A DNA stretch of 64,000 nt, taken from Bolinopsis microptera (Eukaryota > Ctenophora > Tentaculata > Lobata > Bolinopsidae). Location: NCBI RefSeq assembly GCF_026151205.1, contig NC_087078.1:5287675-5351674 (forward strand), written 5' to 3'. The notes under the pieces were generated by a model. That model saw only the letters and a program-made list of their open reading frames with translations. It did no database searches and was not told the DNA's origin. Of this stretch, positions 1-11,590 are shown one piece after another. The stretch's first letter is position 1, and each line of letters starts with the position of its first letter. Made by a program: the position numbers and the translations under genes.

Positions 1-139
1 AGTTAGAAATTAACTATATGCTAAATAGGCTCTCGAGAACTGTTTAGTCCTGATTGATCATCTAAAAAAGCAAAAAACACTGAAGCTAGCAACATCAACT
101 CAAACCAATTAATTCACCACAAAATATATTTGACCCATA

Positions 140-440
140 TTATCCCTTCGCCTTAGTTTCAATTTTATCTTTGCAAAGGATTTTACCAGCCTTTATGAAA
201 AACACTTTATCCTTCTCTTCTGCCGCTTTATCCCTAATTTCCTTGACTAAGTCTATTTGAATCTGGCGTTTTTCAGAAGACCGATCTGGACAAACGAAAT
301 CAATGTTAAACTTCTCTGTTATCCTCAGATTCTTAGCGTTGGCAACAACCTGATCAACAACAATTGAGCTGTAACTGTATTGTCCTTAGATTTCCTACCA
401 ATTCTGCACGCTTCAACAATCTTCGGTTTCTGTCCAATGT
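140..440 (-). pseudogene. LINE ORF1-like fragment
   Basis: Read on the minus strand this stretch gives about 90 residues typical of the RNA-binding ORF1 protein of non-LTR retrotransposons. Two recognisable pieces are KPKIVEACRIGRKSKDNTV and, after a one-base frame change, FNIDFVCPDRSSEKRQIQID, followed by a basic Lys/Ile-rich end. There is no start codon and the frame is broken, so it is a dead fragment. It points away from the reverse transcriptase remnant that begins at 622, so the two are either separate insertions or the result of an inversion. The family call rests on my recognition of the motif style, not on a search. Confidence 0.45.
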
Positions 441-454
441 TTTGAAAAAAAACA

Positions 455-516
455 TTCATGGTATTTGGGGATTTTTTCATTTATTTATTTTACAAAAATA
501 AAACCCAATATTTGAA
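455..516. repeat. Short interspersed repeat, second copy at 46613-46672
   Basis: The segment beginning GGTATTTGGGGAT and ending AAACCCAATATTT matches, with a few differences, the reverse complement of 46613-46672. The two sites are 46 kb apart, which marks a dispersed repeat. No coding potential is seen. Confidence 0.5.
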
Positions 517-621
517 AAAATCAATAAAATAAATCGAATTCATTGCTAATTGTGGTAAGTACCACGCCTCTACTTATTCCAAAATGCCTTAATCTTAGTA
601 TAGAGGAAGTAGAGCTTATGT

Positions 622-2410
622 TTGTATTTTATCACTTTTTATTTTGTAATATTGCTAAATTGTGATTATGAATCAAAATTGTTTGATAACATATTTGAAA
701 ATTGCGTTTGTTTTGTACAGAAGGAACCATACATAAACCAGATTGAAACAAAAATAGATACGAATAGCCCAAGAATTTCGCATGGGCCGCTTTTGAATGA
801 CAATGATTGGGAAGAGGTGTATAGTAGGTACTACGACTTCAGTAATGCCAACCTTAATAAATTCCTAACCCTACTGAACACGGACCTCTCAAAGCTCCAC
901 ACTTCTCATGAATTCTCGGATTTTACTAAATTATTTGATCATGTATTTGACGAACATGCAAACTTGATCATGTACTTGATGAACATGCAAACTTGTAAAG
1001 CCAAAAACTACTAAACGGAATCCTATCAATAACCCCTGGATAACAGTATTTCAGCAGCCGGTGAAAAAAAACATGAATTAAAAGATGCCTGGCTTACATC
1101 TATAACTAAGGCAAACCCTGATGGAGACCATGATCTCGAACAAACCCTCAAGGTATACCGAAGGATTTTTAAATCTGTAATTAACTCCGCAAAAAATACT
1201 TACTCTTGCAACCAAATCATAGAAAATAAGCACGACCGTAAGAAGACATGGCAGATCATTAATGAACTTAGAGGGAAGTGTAAAAAGAGTATCAAACCCT
1301 CATTTATAATCGACAACAGAAAAATAACTGATAGAAGGGTTATTGCAAACGAGTTCAACAAATACTTTAACGCCATTGCCTCCACTCTAAATGAATCAAT
1401 AGCTGACCTGCCTATACAGGCTTCTGAATTTTCAACATTTGAAGACTACCTCCTGCCATCAACAATAACTCTATATTCCTAACTGACTGTTCACATACTG
1501 AGCTCATGGAAATAATTTCTAAGTTGGAAAATGGCAAATCTAGTGATATCCCAATCCGTGTAATCAAAAAGTCAGCTCATCTAATCTGCCCTGTTTTAGC
1601 CCAAAATTTCAACAAACCCATGATGAGCGGGGTATTTCCCGATGTTTTGAAAGTTGGGAAAGTTACTCCTATATTTAAGAAAGGAAACGGAGAGGATGTA
1701 GGAAACTACAGACCTGTCTCTACACTGCCTATATTTGGTAAGATATTTGAAAAAGTGATATACAGCCGTATCTATAGTTTCGCTTTGTCACAAAATATCC
1801 TTGATGAAAACCAATTTGGCTTCCGCAAGTCCCATTCTTCTAGCCATGCTGTTAACTACTATGTTAGGGTTATTGAAGAGAGCATAAAAAACGAAACCAT
1901 GTTCTAGGAATATTTATAGATTTGAGTAAAGCATTTGATACAATCGACCATAGTACATTCCTAACAAAACTAGATAGGTATGGAATAAGAGGCAATGCAA
2001 ACTGTCTCATTAAAAGCTACTTATCAAATAGAACACAATACACAAAGGTCCTTGATGAAAAATACGAAAACCTTATCATTAAATATGGAGTTCCACAAGG
2101 CTCTGTTTTGGGACCGCTCTTTTTTCTTCTATACATAAATGATAATGCCAATTCCTCGGATTTAGGAACTTACATACTATATGCTGACGACACCAGCATT
2201 TCTATTAATGGCAAAACTGTAGAAGAAGCTTATGAGAAAGGCAACAAATTGCTTACCCGTATAAAAAAGTATAATATGATCCCTAACAAACTACACATCA
2301 ACATGTCAAAGTGCTGTTAAATGCATTTTATTTTTAAACCAAAGGCTAATAAACCAGTAGAATTGCCAGATTCGCTTCAAAACCATAATCCCGATATACT
2401 CTGACCGTAC
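622..2410 (+). pseudogene. Degenerate non-LTR retrotransposon ORF2 (reverse transcriptase)
   Basis: A LINE ORF2 in several frame pieces. 622-1014 is the linker after the endonuclease; NPWIT follows at about 1027. 1081-1482 is the pre-RT region. 1506-1907 carries the RT fingers, with KVGKVTPIFKKGN, GNYRPVSTLP and NQFGFRKSHSSSHA. 1922-2320 carries the palm, with DLSKAFDTIDH, GVPQGSVLGPLFFLLYIND and the catalytic YADD. In-frame stops or shifts lie near 1015, 1480 and 1907, and a TAA at 2318 is followed in the same frame by MHFIFKPK. The order and motifs fit the jockey/CR1-like RT group. Positions 936-995 hold a short tandem duplication. The element is inactive. Confidence 0.9.
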
Positions 2411-2606
2411 CCAACCCTTAATAATTAATTTCAGACTCCCAGGTCAACAGGTCAAGGTCGTTTGAAGCAGCAAAGGAAACGGAGTGAGCTCTTAACCAAG
2501 ATTTAATGTAAAAATCAATGAATAGCCCTAATTTCGTTAGCTTCTTCCGTTTAGTGTGGTAAATATTGGTTAGCTGGTTCTGCAACAAGTACATTTTTAA
2601 GACGTA

Positions 2607-2875
2607 CAACAACAAGATACAAGGGCAGGTCTCTCCCGAACGTTGGGATGGCCTGAGGTGCTGATCTCCTTTTCAGTATCCCTAAGCCACTCTGGGCAGA
2701 GGCACTATAATCTTATAATAGCTGTAGGGGAGTTAGTCCTTCGAGCCAGAGAGTGTGTATCACCAGCCAAAGCTGTACCAAATCACAGCTTGGTAACTGG
2801 CCGACTTGTATTCGACCGGATTTGAACCCGGGTCTTTTGCTAATTGGTAGGCGATCAATACACCACCCGCCCGAC
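2607..2875 (-). mobile_element. tRNA-derived SINE with 12-bp target-site duplication
   Basis: Read on the minus strand, the element starts with a tRNA-like head containing a perfect RNA polymerase III B box (GGTTCAAATCC, near 2820) and an A-box-like segment near 2855. A body of about 200 bp follows, and it ends in a short (TTG)n tail instead of poly-A. It is flanked by the identical 12-mer TTTTAAGACGTA at 2595-2606 and 2876-2887, the mark of retrotransposition. The body is shared with the copies at 21985-22360 and 23057-23432, so this is a family. Confidence 0.85.
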
Positions 2876-3024
2876 TTTTAAGACGTAGATTGCATTAATA
2901 CTCATTAATAGAAGAGTTTGTCTCAGTTGTGAACATGATCCTCCTCATAACAGTTAGCTTAGTAGAAAGTCAAGTGTAGGGTAACTTTTCGAGGAGTGAT
3001 CTGAGGAACGGTACCTCACGTCTT

Positions 3025-3229
3025 TTTTCAGAATCAACGTAGGATCGCATTTCAACCTTAAGTTTTGGGACAGAATTTTGAGTTAGGCCTTTAAAAAAAA
3101 TTGGCGGCCAAATTCTGAAAAATGCCCGGCAAATATTGGAATTTGGCCGCCAAATTTTTTTAAAGGCCTAACTCAAAATTCTGTCCCAAAACTTAAGGTC
3201 GAAATGCGATTCTACGTTGATTCTGAAAA
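3025..3229. repeat. ~200-bp near-perfect inverted repeat
   Basis: Two arms of about 85 bp (3025-3112 and 3142-3229) are reverse complements with very few mismatches. They contain GTTTTGGGACAGAATTTTGA and TTGGCGGCCAAATTC. A short spacer of about 30 bp separates them. This is a MITE-like or foldback structure; I did not find a clear target duplication. Confidence 0.75.
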
Positions 3230-5072
3230 TTTCATGTAAAAATATTGAAAGCCTATTGAGTTCTATTGTTTTGAGCGACGTCAGTTTTGCAAATATCGAT
3301 ATTTGACCAATTTATGGGCCAAAATCGATCAAAATTGGTGCGTATGCCCAAATATGGGCATATGGTTTTTGGCTCATAACTCAGCCATTCTTTGTCCAAT
3401 CTTGATGAAAATTCATATACGAGTTCAGGGGACCACTAGCTACAAGTAGAGCACCTAAAATCTGAGTTTTGAGAATGTTCAGGGTATTTGGCTAAATTGG
3501 GCCTAATTTGGACCAAATATGAGCGTGGCTGCACCGCGGGCACCGTTTGGCGGTTGGGGTCCGGGACCCCCTCAAAAGTTCGGTCACCGGTCTTAGTTTG
3601 TTGGGCAACTGCTATCTCGAAAACAAGTTCACCAATTTGAATTAACAACCTGGATTCTCATACAACTACTCAATTGTCATGTGAACTCAATCAATGTTAT
3701 GTGAAGTCAATGAGTGGCATGTGACCACAATCATTAGCCTGGGACTGTACTTATGTTTGAGGATATAATTGATTGAAATGTTTATTGATAAATTGTATGA
3801 TAGTATCCAATACTGTGAATTTTATTGACATACGTTGCATGCCACTTTTCGCGCGCGAAGCGCCGCCGTATTGGGATACGAAACATGTATCAAGAATTTT
3901 ACTGTGCCTGAAAGTAACTGAAACATAGCTCTTCGAGCAAAAGTAATTGTCTTAACCCCACCAATGCGCACTTGTTACCCCATTTTCTCTTGAGTCTTTA
4001 GGATGAATGGTTGAGATGCAATCACGCCTTTGCCTCCGAGGCCCAAAGACATGCTGAAGGCAAGGTCGTGGAGACATGAGACCCGGACTAAAGTTATCCC
4101 TTAATTTAGCATATTTATGCACGATTTCCTCACTTTCAGGAACCTATCTCAACGTTTAAAGGTTAAAAACGGCGATTTTAAACATTTTACCTGTATAAGC
4201 TCCTCAAAAAATTAGGGCGTGGCATGTGGAAGCACATCTCGCTTCAATTTGAAGCATTTTCGAAATCAGCGTTTAAAAAAACGTCGAATCGAATTGGCCC
4301 TCTCGAAATTCCAATGTAGTGTGATTTATCACGCTCAGTAACATAAAGTTAGATTTTGCATTTCGTTTGTTCAGTATGGCACTGTAATGTTAATATCTTC
4401 GAAAAATATTTGAGCATGTATCTTTTTGATAACAATCTCATGAAGCTAATTTTAGAATTAACGTATGTTGTAACAGTATGTGGGGGCGAAGTAAATTAGT
4501 TTTTTAATGATGCAGACTATGATACAGCTATTATCTGCGAGTCTGAACTTGATGAGGTGCAGCTAAATAACAGAAATGTTCATTGTGCACTCTGTTACTT
4601 TTAGGTGGCGGTGGTGCACGTCTCTGGAGCATTACAATGAACCTCTTCTGCACTCTGAGTCGTAACAATAAGCTACTTTTATAATGCCAATGGCGATTCA
4701 GCATTCCCCTTCTATAAGTATAACTATAACAGTATAACGTGCCTTTGTACAACTAAGTATTTCATTTCAAAAACTCAGTACTGTATCATTTTTGATTTTA
4801 CAATATAAGTCACATTACTTGATATGTCATGTTTTCAAATCACATTCTACTTTTATAAGTGACCTATGGCAACATGTTAAAAATCAAAGCTGTGATTTGC
4901 CAAGACAAAAATTGAAAAGATTTTCCCGGTGAATCAGGATTTGATTAAACAAGCGTGGCCAAAATACACTGTCAAACTTCCAAACGTTTGTGAAACTGAA
5001 AGTAAATCTTTCGCAAGTTGATTTGATCAATCTCATTTTTACAGATCTTATGACTTATAATAATTGATCTTG
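3230..5072. other. Non-coding intergenic DNA
   Basis: No supported exon. 3240-3640 has the look of transposon-derived filler (for example ATGGGCATATGG within a run of imperfect palindromes and a GC-rich patch at 3520-3600). The rest is plain AT-rich sequence up to the first exon of the kringle/lectin gene. Confidence 0.5.
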
Positions 5073-5078
5073 ATGATA

Positions 5079-8000
5079 ATGTACCGTGGTGTGTTGTTTG
5101 TAATGATCTGGTATGTTGTCTTTGTTGTGACGTCATCCAACGAAGTCTCCGCCGTTAAAGGTTGGTTTGTGCATATGCATAAATGCGTATAAATAAATTA
5201 TACTAATTTAAATTACCGAAACCTTATGATATCGAAAATGAAATCGCATCGGTCGCTCGCTTTCCCATTAATTCTTTAATCCAGGGTTTACAAATTGTAA
5301 CGAGTTAAGGTTTATAAATTTGTGAGTTTCCTATGCCAAATTTTTCAGCTAATGTAAATTAGATGCAAGTTCACTTTCGGACAAAGCGAACAAAATGTAT
5401 TAGTGCAATTCGTCGCGTTACAGGAAAATTGTGGAATAATTTATTAATTAATCTTGTTTCTTATAAATGAGCACTCTGTCATATCTTTATTCATATTTTG
5501 AATGCATTTATAACCCTGATGATTGCTTCACACATGAAACTTTACGTTGGATTAATACATATCGTGTTAAAGTTTATAACATAGATAAGTATACACTTTG
5601 TCTATATCTCTTGTATTGCAGATTTTGGATGTTGGAGCAAAGGTGACAGGGAGGCAAAAGGATCTAGTTACATTGGAACTCAGTCTGTAACTAAGGGTGG
5701 TTACACCTGTCAGAAATGGTCTGAACAGTCACCTCATGATCATATCTACACTCCGGATGCATATTGTGACAAAGGAGTAGGTGATCACAACTACTGTAGG
5801 AACCCATCATTGTTCGATGAAATATGGTGTTACACAACCTCACCCGAAAAACGGTGGGACTGGTGCGAGGTTCCTACTTGCAATACAACAGGTTTGCTTC
5901 ATCAGCTGTGTAGTACTTTAGCATCAACTTATGTGTTGAAACACGGAAAGTATTCACGCCTCACGGTCTGCAAATTTCAGTTTTTTAAATCCCCTTTACT
6001 TTTTTTCACCCTGGGTGCATTTCTGGCTCTATACTAATGTTAAATTTCTCTAACTAATAATAGAATGGAGAACTCAAATGAAAGGTGTCTGGTTTCCGTA
6101 TGCGTGGGACGACGTCCCTCTGGAGGTAAAAACGATCAGCGCGATAGGAAGTAATGACGAAATTGTATTTGATGTAGCGAACTCTTTCGGAAATTACAAC
6201 CAAGAATTTGCAAAAGTGGTAGTGCGACTGAGCCCTGACTACCCAACCTACTCCGTGGAGAATTGTAAACGAGTAACTCCTATGGTAAATTTGCCCCCAG
6301 CTCCGGATGATCTGAGAATCTGGTCGTTTATTAAACAAGGATATGAAGGTCTTTCAATCAAGTGTAACAAGAAGTTGGTGGCCGAACTCCTGTTTGCTGA
6401 ATCAAACTTTTCAAATTGTTTAGACTCGAAATGGGTGACCACAAAAGTAAAATACATTAAGTTTGATTCAGCTAGGGATACAACAGTTGGCATTAAAATA
6501 AAAGGTATGTTAGTGTTACAGTTAAAATAATTATGAAAATGTATAAAAAGTTGACTTGATATGATGTATCATGGAAATTTATTTTATGATGTTCTATGAA
6601 AGACGAGGACAAGATCTTTAAGGGGAGATACACCAAAAACGTTTTTGCTCCGAACATCGATTTTATTTTATATTATGGTTAAATAGACAAAAAGAATAAG
6701 ATTGCACACCTTCAAAATTTTCTAAAAATATTCCCTCATCGAGAAAAAAAATATTTTTCTTTTTCGAAAATTTCGTCTTACCAAGCTGATTACAATTCTG
6801 TAAAAATTATTTAGTACGACATTTATAATATTTAAAGACACAAAATTTGTAAAAAAATGTGTACAATTTGTACAAAATTTATACAAGGGGGGGGACCCTT
6901 GTGTTCGAGCTAGAAAATTATTTAAGACAATTTGTCTTCTAAAAGCACCTTTTTGGTACTAAAAGATTCGTCTTACCAAGCTGATTACGATCCTGTAAAA
7001 ATTATTAAAAAAAAAACTGATACTTTTTGAGTTATAGGCATTTTAAGCCTTAAATCTGCCTTTTTTGCCCTTTTTTACGATGAATTTTACTAAGTCGTTT
7101 GAGGACACATTGCATAGCTTAAAACTCAAATCTGAGAGAAATCCTACTCCAAAAAGTTTGATATGATCATCAGCTACACTCACAAGAATTTGTGAAGCGA
7201 TATCTGCTGACTCGGGTGATTGGTGAAATGTACAACTTTAGAAGTGGGAAAAATTTCAATTTTTATTTTTTCGACCTTGTTTGGTCTGTAATTTCGTCAT
7301 TTATCGTTCACTTATATAATCCTTTCAGTGCCTTCTTGTACGGATTGTAAGTAATGTTCATTAAAAAAATCAGCCAAAAAATTTTAAAATGGCCGAACTA
7401 TCGGTATTACAGTGACAGACTTCTCCAAATTTTAAAAACTTTCGAAAAAGAAAAATATTTTTTTTCTCGATGAGGGAATATTTTTAGAAAATTTTGAAGG
7501 TGTGCAATCTTATTCTTTTTCTCTATTTAACCATAATATAAAATAAAATCGATGTTCGGAGCAAAAACGTTTTTGGTGTATCTCCCCTTAAGATGCTGTT
7601 AACAGATTATGATAAATCACTCTACAATATTGGACTATAACGCCATTTGGATTACGTTCAAAACTTTCTCTGGATGGCTCTGGAGAATAATTCAAAACAC
7701 CAACCGTTTACTTTGACCCCAACCCTAACCCAAACTAAATCCCTAACTCAAGCATCTCAGCATCAGTTACAACCCTAACCCTAACGACAAACTTGACAAT
7801 TGACATACTTCCTTAAATGGCCATGTCCGTTGATCAGAAATGTTTTTCGCCGATAACTCACCAGGGCAGAATTTGAGGAATGATGATTCATAACTCTACA
7901 CTCGACCATCACGTGACTTATTTAAACACGTTCTCTGAATGGCCCTGAGGGACTATTGAAACTGTAACCTTCTACTCTAACCCCAACCCTAATTCTAACC

Positions 8001-9565
8001 CAGTCCCTAACTGAAGCATAAGCTAAAACCCTAACCATAACGAGATATTAGACCAAATTCATTATATGGTCATGTCACGTGATCGGAACAGTTTTTTGTT
8101 GATAAGCTCAACAGTGGAACATTTTATATGGAATCAGCTTTCAAAAATACATCGTTAGATTTAAATGCCTGGCGGCCTTTTGAAAAATCTCTAAAATTGG
8201 ATTTATTTAAAAAATTAACATACTTAGCTGTTAACTTGATAAAAAAGACAAAATTATCAGCATGTTCAAGTGATCGCATTGCCCGCCAACCTACAGATTT
8301 ACGGTAGGGGTTGTGTATTTTCCTCAACTCCAACTATCACCAGCTTTCACGCCGGTTTCTGGGATGTACTATCAAATAAAAAAAGTTGACGGCCCTGCAG
8401 CATGGTACACGCTCACTTCAACTTCTGATCAGAAGAATGGAAAGAATTTTTGGGTAAAACTGATTGACTTTGTTTTTAATAATTAGCAAAAAAGCTCCCT
8501 CCCATATTTCAAAAAACATTCTCATTCCTGGATTAGGAATCGACCGGCCGATCTCATTCATAATTCTGCCAGGTACACACAGAATTTAGCAATGGTTCCA
8601 CTGATCGGGGACAACGATGGATTATTTCTCAAACTGAGTACAACGGAAAAATCTGTTACAAGATAGAGGTTGCGGATGGAAGTAATGCGGGGAGAATGTT
8701 GGTAGTAGACAATAGCACCCAAGATTCGGAGGGCGATGCCAGGGCTTTTGTACTCGATACCCCTGATCATGAGGAAGTTGATGAGTGCTGGATGATTGAG
8801 GACGAAATTTCAGAAGAAGGTATTCCTGTCGGTTACAAAATAATGAAATCCCATGGTAGACACAAAAACAAATACTTATTTGCGGGAGGAGTCAAAGATG
8901 AAGAGTCATTCTGGGTTTCTGTTACGGACAGAACAGATGCTGATATTTTGTGGTTTATTGATGTAGTTGTAATAGGGGTGCTTTTAAACCATGACAGTAT
9001 GAAGGCCTCCCAAAGTTCTTTTCTTCCTAATGGTGAAACAGCAAATCTAGCAATTGACGGTAACAAAAATGGGAAAAAGGGATCTTGTAGCCATACAGCC
9101 ACGATCCAAGAAAGCTGGTGGAAAGTTGATCTTGGAGACACGTACAAAATTGAAAAAGTGGTTATCTACAACCAAAAAGAGTGCTGCCAAGAAAGGATTG
9201 GTGGAGCTACGGTTACAGCCGTTCTTATAGAGAAAATTCAGGTTGAGTGTGGCAAGGTACACTACCAATATGGAAAAAACGAGTACACGATCGAATGTAA
9301 CCATCAGCCGATTGCAAACCATATCAGGATAGATCAACCCAACAATTACTTGGTTCTTTGTGAGGTCGAAATTTATGGTACATTAATGAAGAAAAAGCTG
9401 TACATGCCCCCAAAAGAATCAAATCTTGAGGCCCTTTCAGAAATGATAGAGAAACATGTAAATAAGACCAGCGACAATAACGATCACAGCAAAGATAGTT
9501 CAGCAGGCAGCATGTTTTCAGGAGACATTATTGTTCTTCTAGTTACTACTGGGATGATTTTTTAA
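5079..9565 (+). CDS. Secreted or GPI-anchored kringle and F-type lectin protein (5 exons)
   Basis: Exons 5079-5160, 5622-5891, 6064-6504, 8344-8453 and 8573-9565 join in matching phase (1,1,1,0) to 631 residues. An in-frame ATG at 5073 would add two. Exon 1 is a signal peptide. Exon 2 is a kringle, with GTQSVTKGGYTCQKW, a PHDH motif, NYCRNPS, WCYTTSP and the closing RWDWCEVPTC. Exon 3 and the first part of exon 5 are unrecognised, probably beta-rich. The last ~130 residues before the tail are an F-type lectin (fucolectin/F5-8C-like fold) with SHTATIQESWWKVDLG and the paired Cys in QKECCQERIGGA. The extreme C-terminus is a small-residue stretch followed by a hydrophobic end, as in GPI-anchor signals. 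A likely role is carbohydrate or matrix recognition at the cell surface. Domain calls are strong; anchor and function are inferred. Confidence 0.82.
6622..7587. mobile_element. 966-bp TIR element flanked by TTAA (non-autonomous DNA transposon)
   Basis: Terminal inverted repeats of about 150 bp start GGGGAGATACACC and end GGTGTATCTCCCC. Each end abuts TTAA (6618-6621 and 7588-7591), the duplicated target expected for piggyBac-type insertion. There is no transposase frame inside, so it is a MITE-like element. It sits in intron 3 of the kringle/lectin gene. Superfamily is tentative, because only the TTAA target supports it. Confidence 0.8.
7600..8110. repeat. Telomere-like interspersed repeat, two tandem diverged units
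   Basis: Two units (about 7610-7860 and 7861-8105) carry AACCCTAACCC-type runs (the TTAGGG complement), then a shared sequence with CCCTAACT and AAGCAT, and the shared flank CACTCGACCATCACGTGACTT. Related copies lie at 29580-29870 and, inverted, at 55845-55900. This is a dispersed repeat family and not a chromosome end. Confidence 0.65.
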
Positions 9566-9660
9566 GAGAAATTGTTGGAATTGGTATGGCCTATCTGATC
9601 TCCCAATTTCCTAAGTATTATTGATAACTGAGCGATACAAGTATCACAAAAATAGAAGTC

Positions 9661-9666
9661 AATAAA
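9661..9666 (+). terminator. Polyadenylation signal AATAAA
   Basis: AATAAA lies 96 bp after the stop codon of the kringle/lectin gene and suits its 3' end. No other good hexamer is closer. Confidence 0.55.
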
Positions 9667-9790
9667 CTTCAAAAATAATTTTACCTTTCAAGACTTTATT
9701 TTAAATATCATGGAATTTATCCGTACAATATAATAATACGATAAAGTTAGTTTCAAAGCTGTAAATAGTTACATATATTATGTCGAATCA

Positions 9791-10029
9791 GACTCGAGCC
9801 GTGACAACTCTCACGACTTGAGTCAAGTAGTATGTTTAGAGGTCAGGAAAGTTTTCACGTCATTCATGTGAGTTGTCATGTAGTGTGTTTAGGGGTTGTG
9901 AGAAGGATTTGCGAAAACTACACGCTTTTCAAAAGACGTGAAACACCAAAATCCGTGTCCTTGGCATTCTGTTCTCACAGTCTGTTTAGCAGTTCGTGAC
10001 CCATTGTGAGAGTTGTCACGGCTCGAGTC
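9791..10029. mobile_element. Short MITE with perfect 24-bp terminal inverted repeats
   Basis: 9791-9814 is the exact reverse complement of 10006-10029 (starts GACTCGAGCCGTGACAACTC). The 190-bp interior has further GTGAG/CTCAC pieces. The size and structure fit a small non-autonomous DNA transposon. I could not identify a confident target duplication. Confidence 0.65.
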
Positions 10030-10306
10030 ACGGCGCTAATGAGGGTGTTACAGAATTAAAGGAATAATTCATTCCGGAGAGTTTTTTCCATCTTCGTGTC
10101 TAAAAGTGGCGTTTTCCTTGTTTCAAATACAAAATATCAAGTAAAGGGGTATTATGGAGTTGTAATAATAATATATTATAAAATGTACATATTATAATAT
10201 CCCATATTATAACATATATAAGAAGAACACATAGAAAAGGTGGGAGATCTAGTTTAGAAAGGGAAAAGTATGGGGAGCCTATCCAATCTAAAAATATCTT
10301 GAAATT

Positions 10307-10558
10307 CTAACTTTCCAAGAGCCATGCAAATCGGTATATTGAATCTGAATACTGAGTTTTGAACAAAATATTTGCTGTAGAGTCTTTAAACAGACTATCC
10401 TTCCCGGAGTTTGAAAGTTTGAAGGCTCTTGTCGCTGTAGAGAACGGGAGATATGCTTCAGGTGATTGCTTGGTGGTATCTCTCGGTACCAGTATCAGCA
10501 GTGCTAGAAGCAAATAATATGGTATAGCAAGAAATATTGTTATTAAAGTTGTTGGCAA
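10307..10558 (-). CDS. Possible small secreted or membrane peptide, unrecognised
   Basis: An uninterrupted 83-codon frame begins with a hydrophobic stretch (LITIFLAIPYYLLLALLIL) that could act as a signal peptide. A polar, Ser/Lys-rich remainder has no cysteines and no dibasic processing sites that stand out. No family is recognised. No neighbouring exon or promoter was found, and a frame of this length can arise by chance, so it may not be real. Confidence 0.2.
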   Translation of the reverse strand: MPTTLITIFLAIPYYLLLALLILVPRDTTKQSPEAYLPFSTATRAFKLSNSGKDSLFKDSTANILFKTQYSDSIYRFAWLLES

Positions 10559-11590
10559 CTAGCCAATGTCCTCTCAATCGTGCGCAGGTTCTCATGATAT
10601 ATTACAACTTATTCAAAGTTTTTGAAAAATACAAATCTTATTGCTTTATTGGCAAGTACTAAACTGACGAGTGCTTTACCACTTTGACTTAAACTTTAGA
10701 GCTTCAGTCGAGATTGAGGATGTGTCAGAAATTGCGGTTGTTTTGTTACACCATCGAGCTGCATTGTAGTCACCTTACTAGGATATTTGGAATGATTCCA
10801 ATAACTTGCTGTAATGGTAACACATGTGTTACTATAGTAACCCGTCAGCTACTAATGAAACCTCTGAAACTGACGGTTGAGACGTTATCATAATAATATA
10901 TACAAACCGCTGTGGATTGGTTTACCTCGACCATTTCTTCAGATGCCTTGCAATACATTAAGAAATCCTGAGAAGTTAAGAAGAACAATCACACGTGCAC
11001 TATAAAATATACATTACACGTACACTGCTTGATAGTGCTATTAGCACTAATTAGAAGTATTACTGCACGATAAATCACAGGACCATTCTAAGTGGAATGT
11101 GGGAGTGAAATATTGAGACGTTACTCAAGCTCTCATTAAGGATATTATATTACCCTGGATTACATTCGTCACGTGTTACATATGTCACGTGTACTGAGTA
11201 CTCCACCGGGGTTGGAGAAGTTTGTGGTTTGTGTTGTAGTTTTATTTTGTGTTGGTAGTGTAACTAACTTCGTGTTAACTTATATAGCAGTACTTTTTGT
11301 TAACTTGCATGGTAAACGTTGTTTCAAACAACTGTCTCTTTGTTTCAGATTAATGCTTGCTTAATGCTTATTATTGAGTTATTTGTTGACTGTTCTACTT
11401 CTACTTGTATGTCGTTAGGAATTCACTGCACAGCTTTTATGAGTACGATCCATCGATCCCGATAAAAATTTCTGTTTTATAGCGCGTTGACGTTTAAGAT
11501 CGATAAATTAACAGCAATTTGTTAATTCACATCACATTCGAATTCAAAAGATACTTTTGCTTTAATCTTTAGAAGTTTAGAATAACCAGC
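10559..11590. other. Non-coding intergenic DNA upstream of the first receptor gene
   Basis: No supported exon or repeat is seen. The sequence is AT-rich. It presumably includes the promoter of the gene starting at 11591, but no clear TATA box could be placed. Confidence 0.4.

Noticed and set aside
7720-7795. Chromosome end (telomere)
   Set aside because: The CCCTAA words are few and imperfect, and embedded in a dispersed repeat with unique DNA on both sides.
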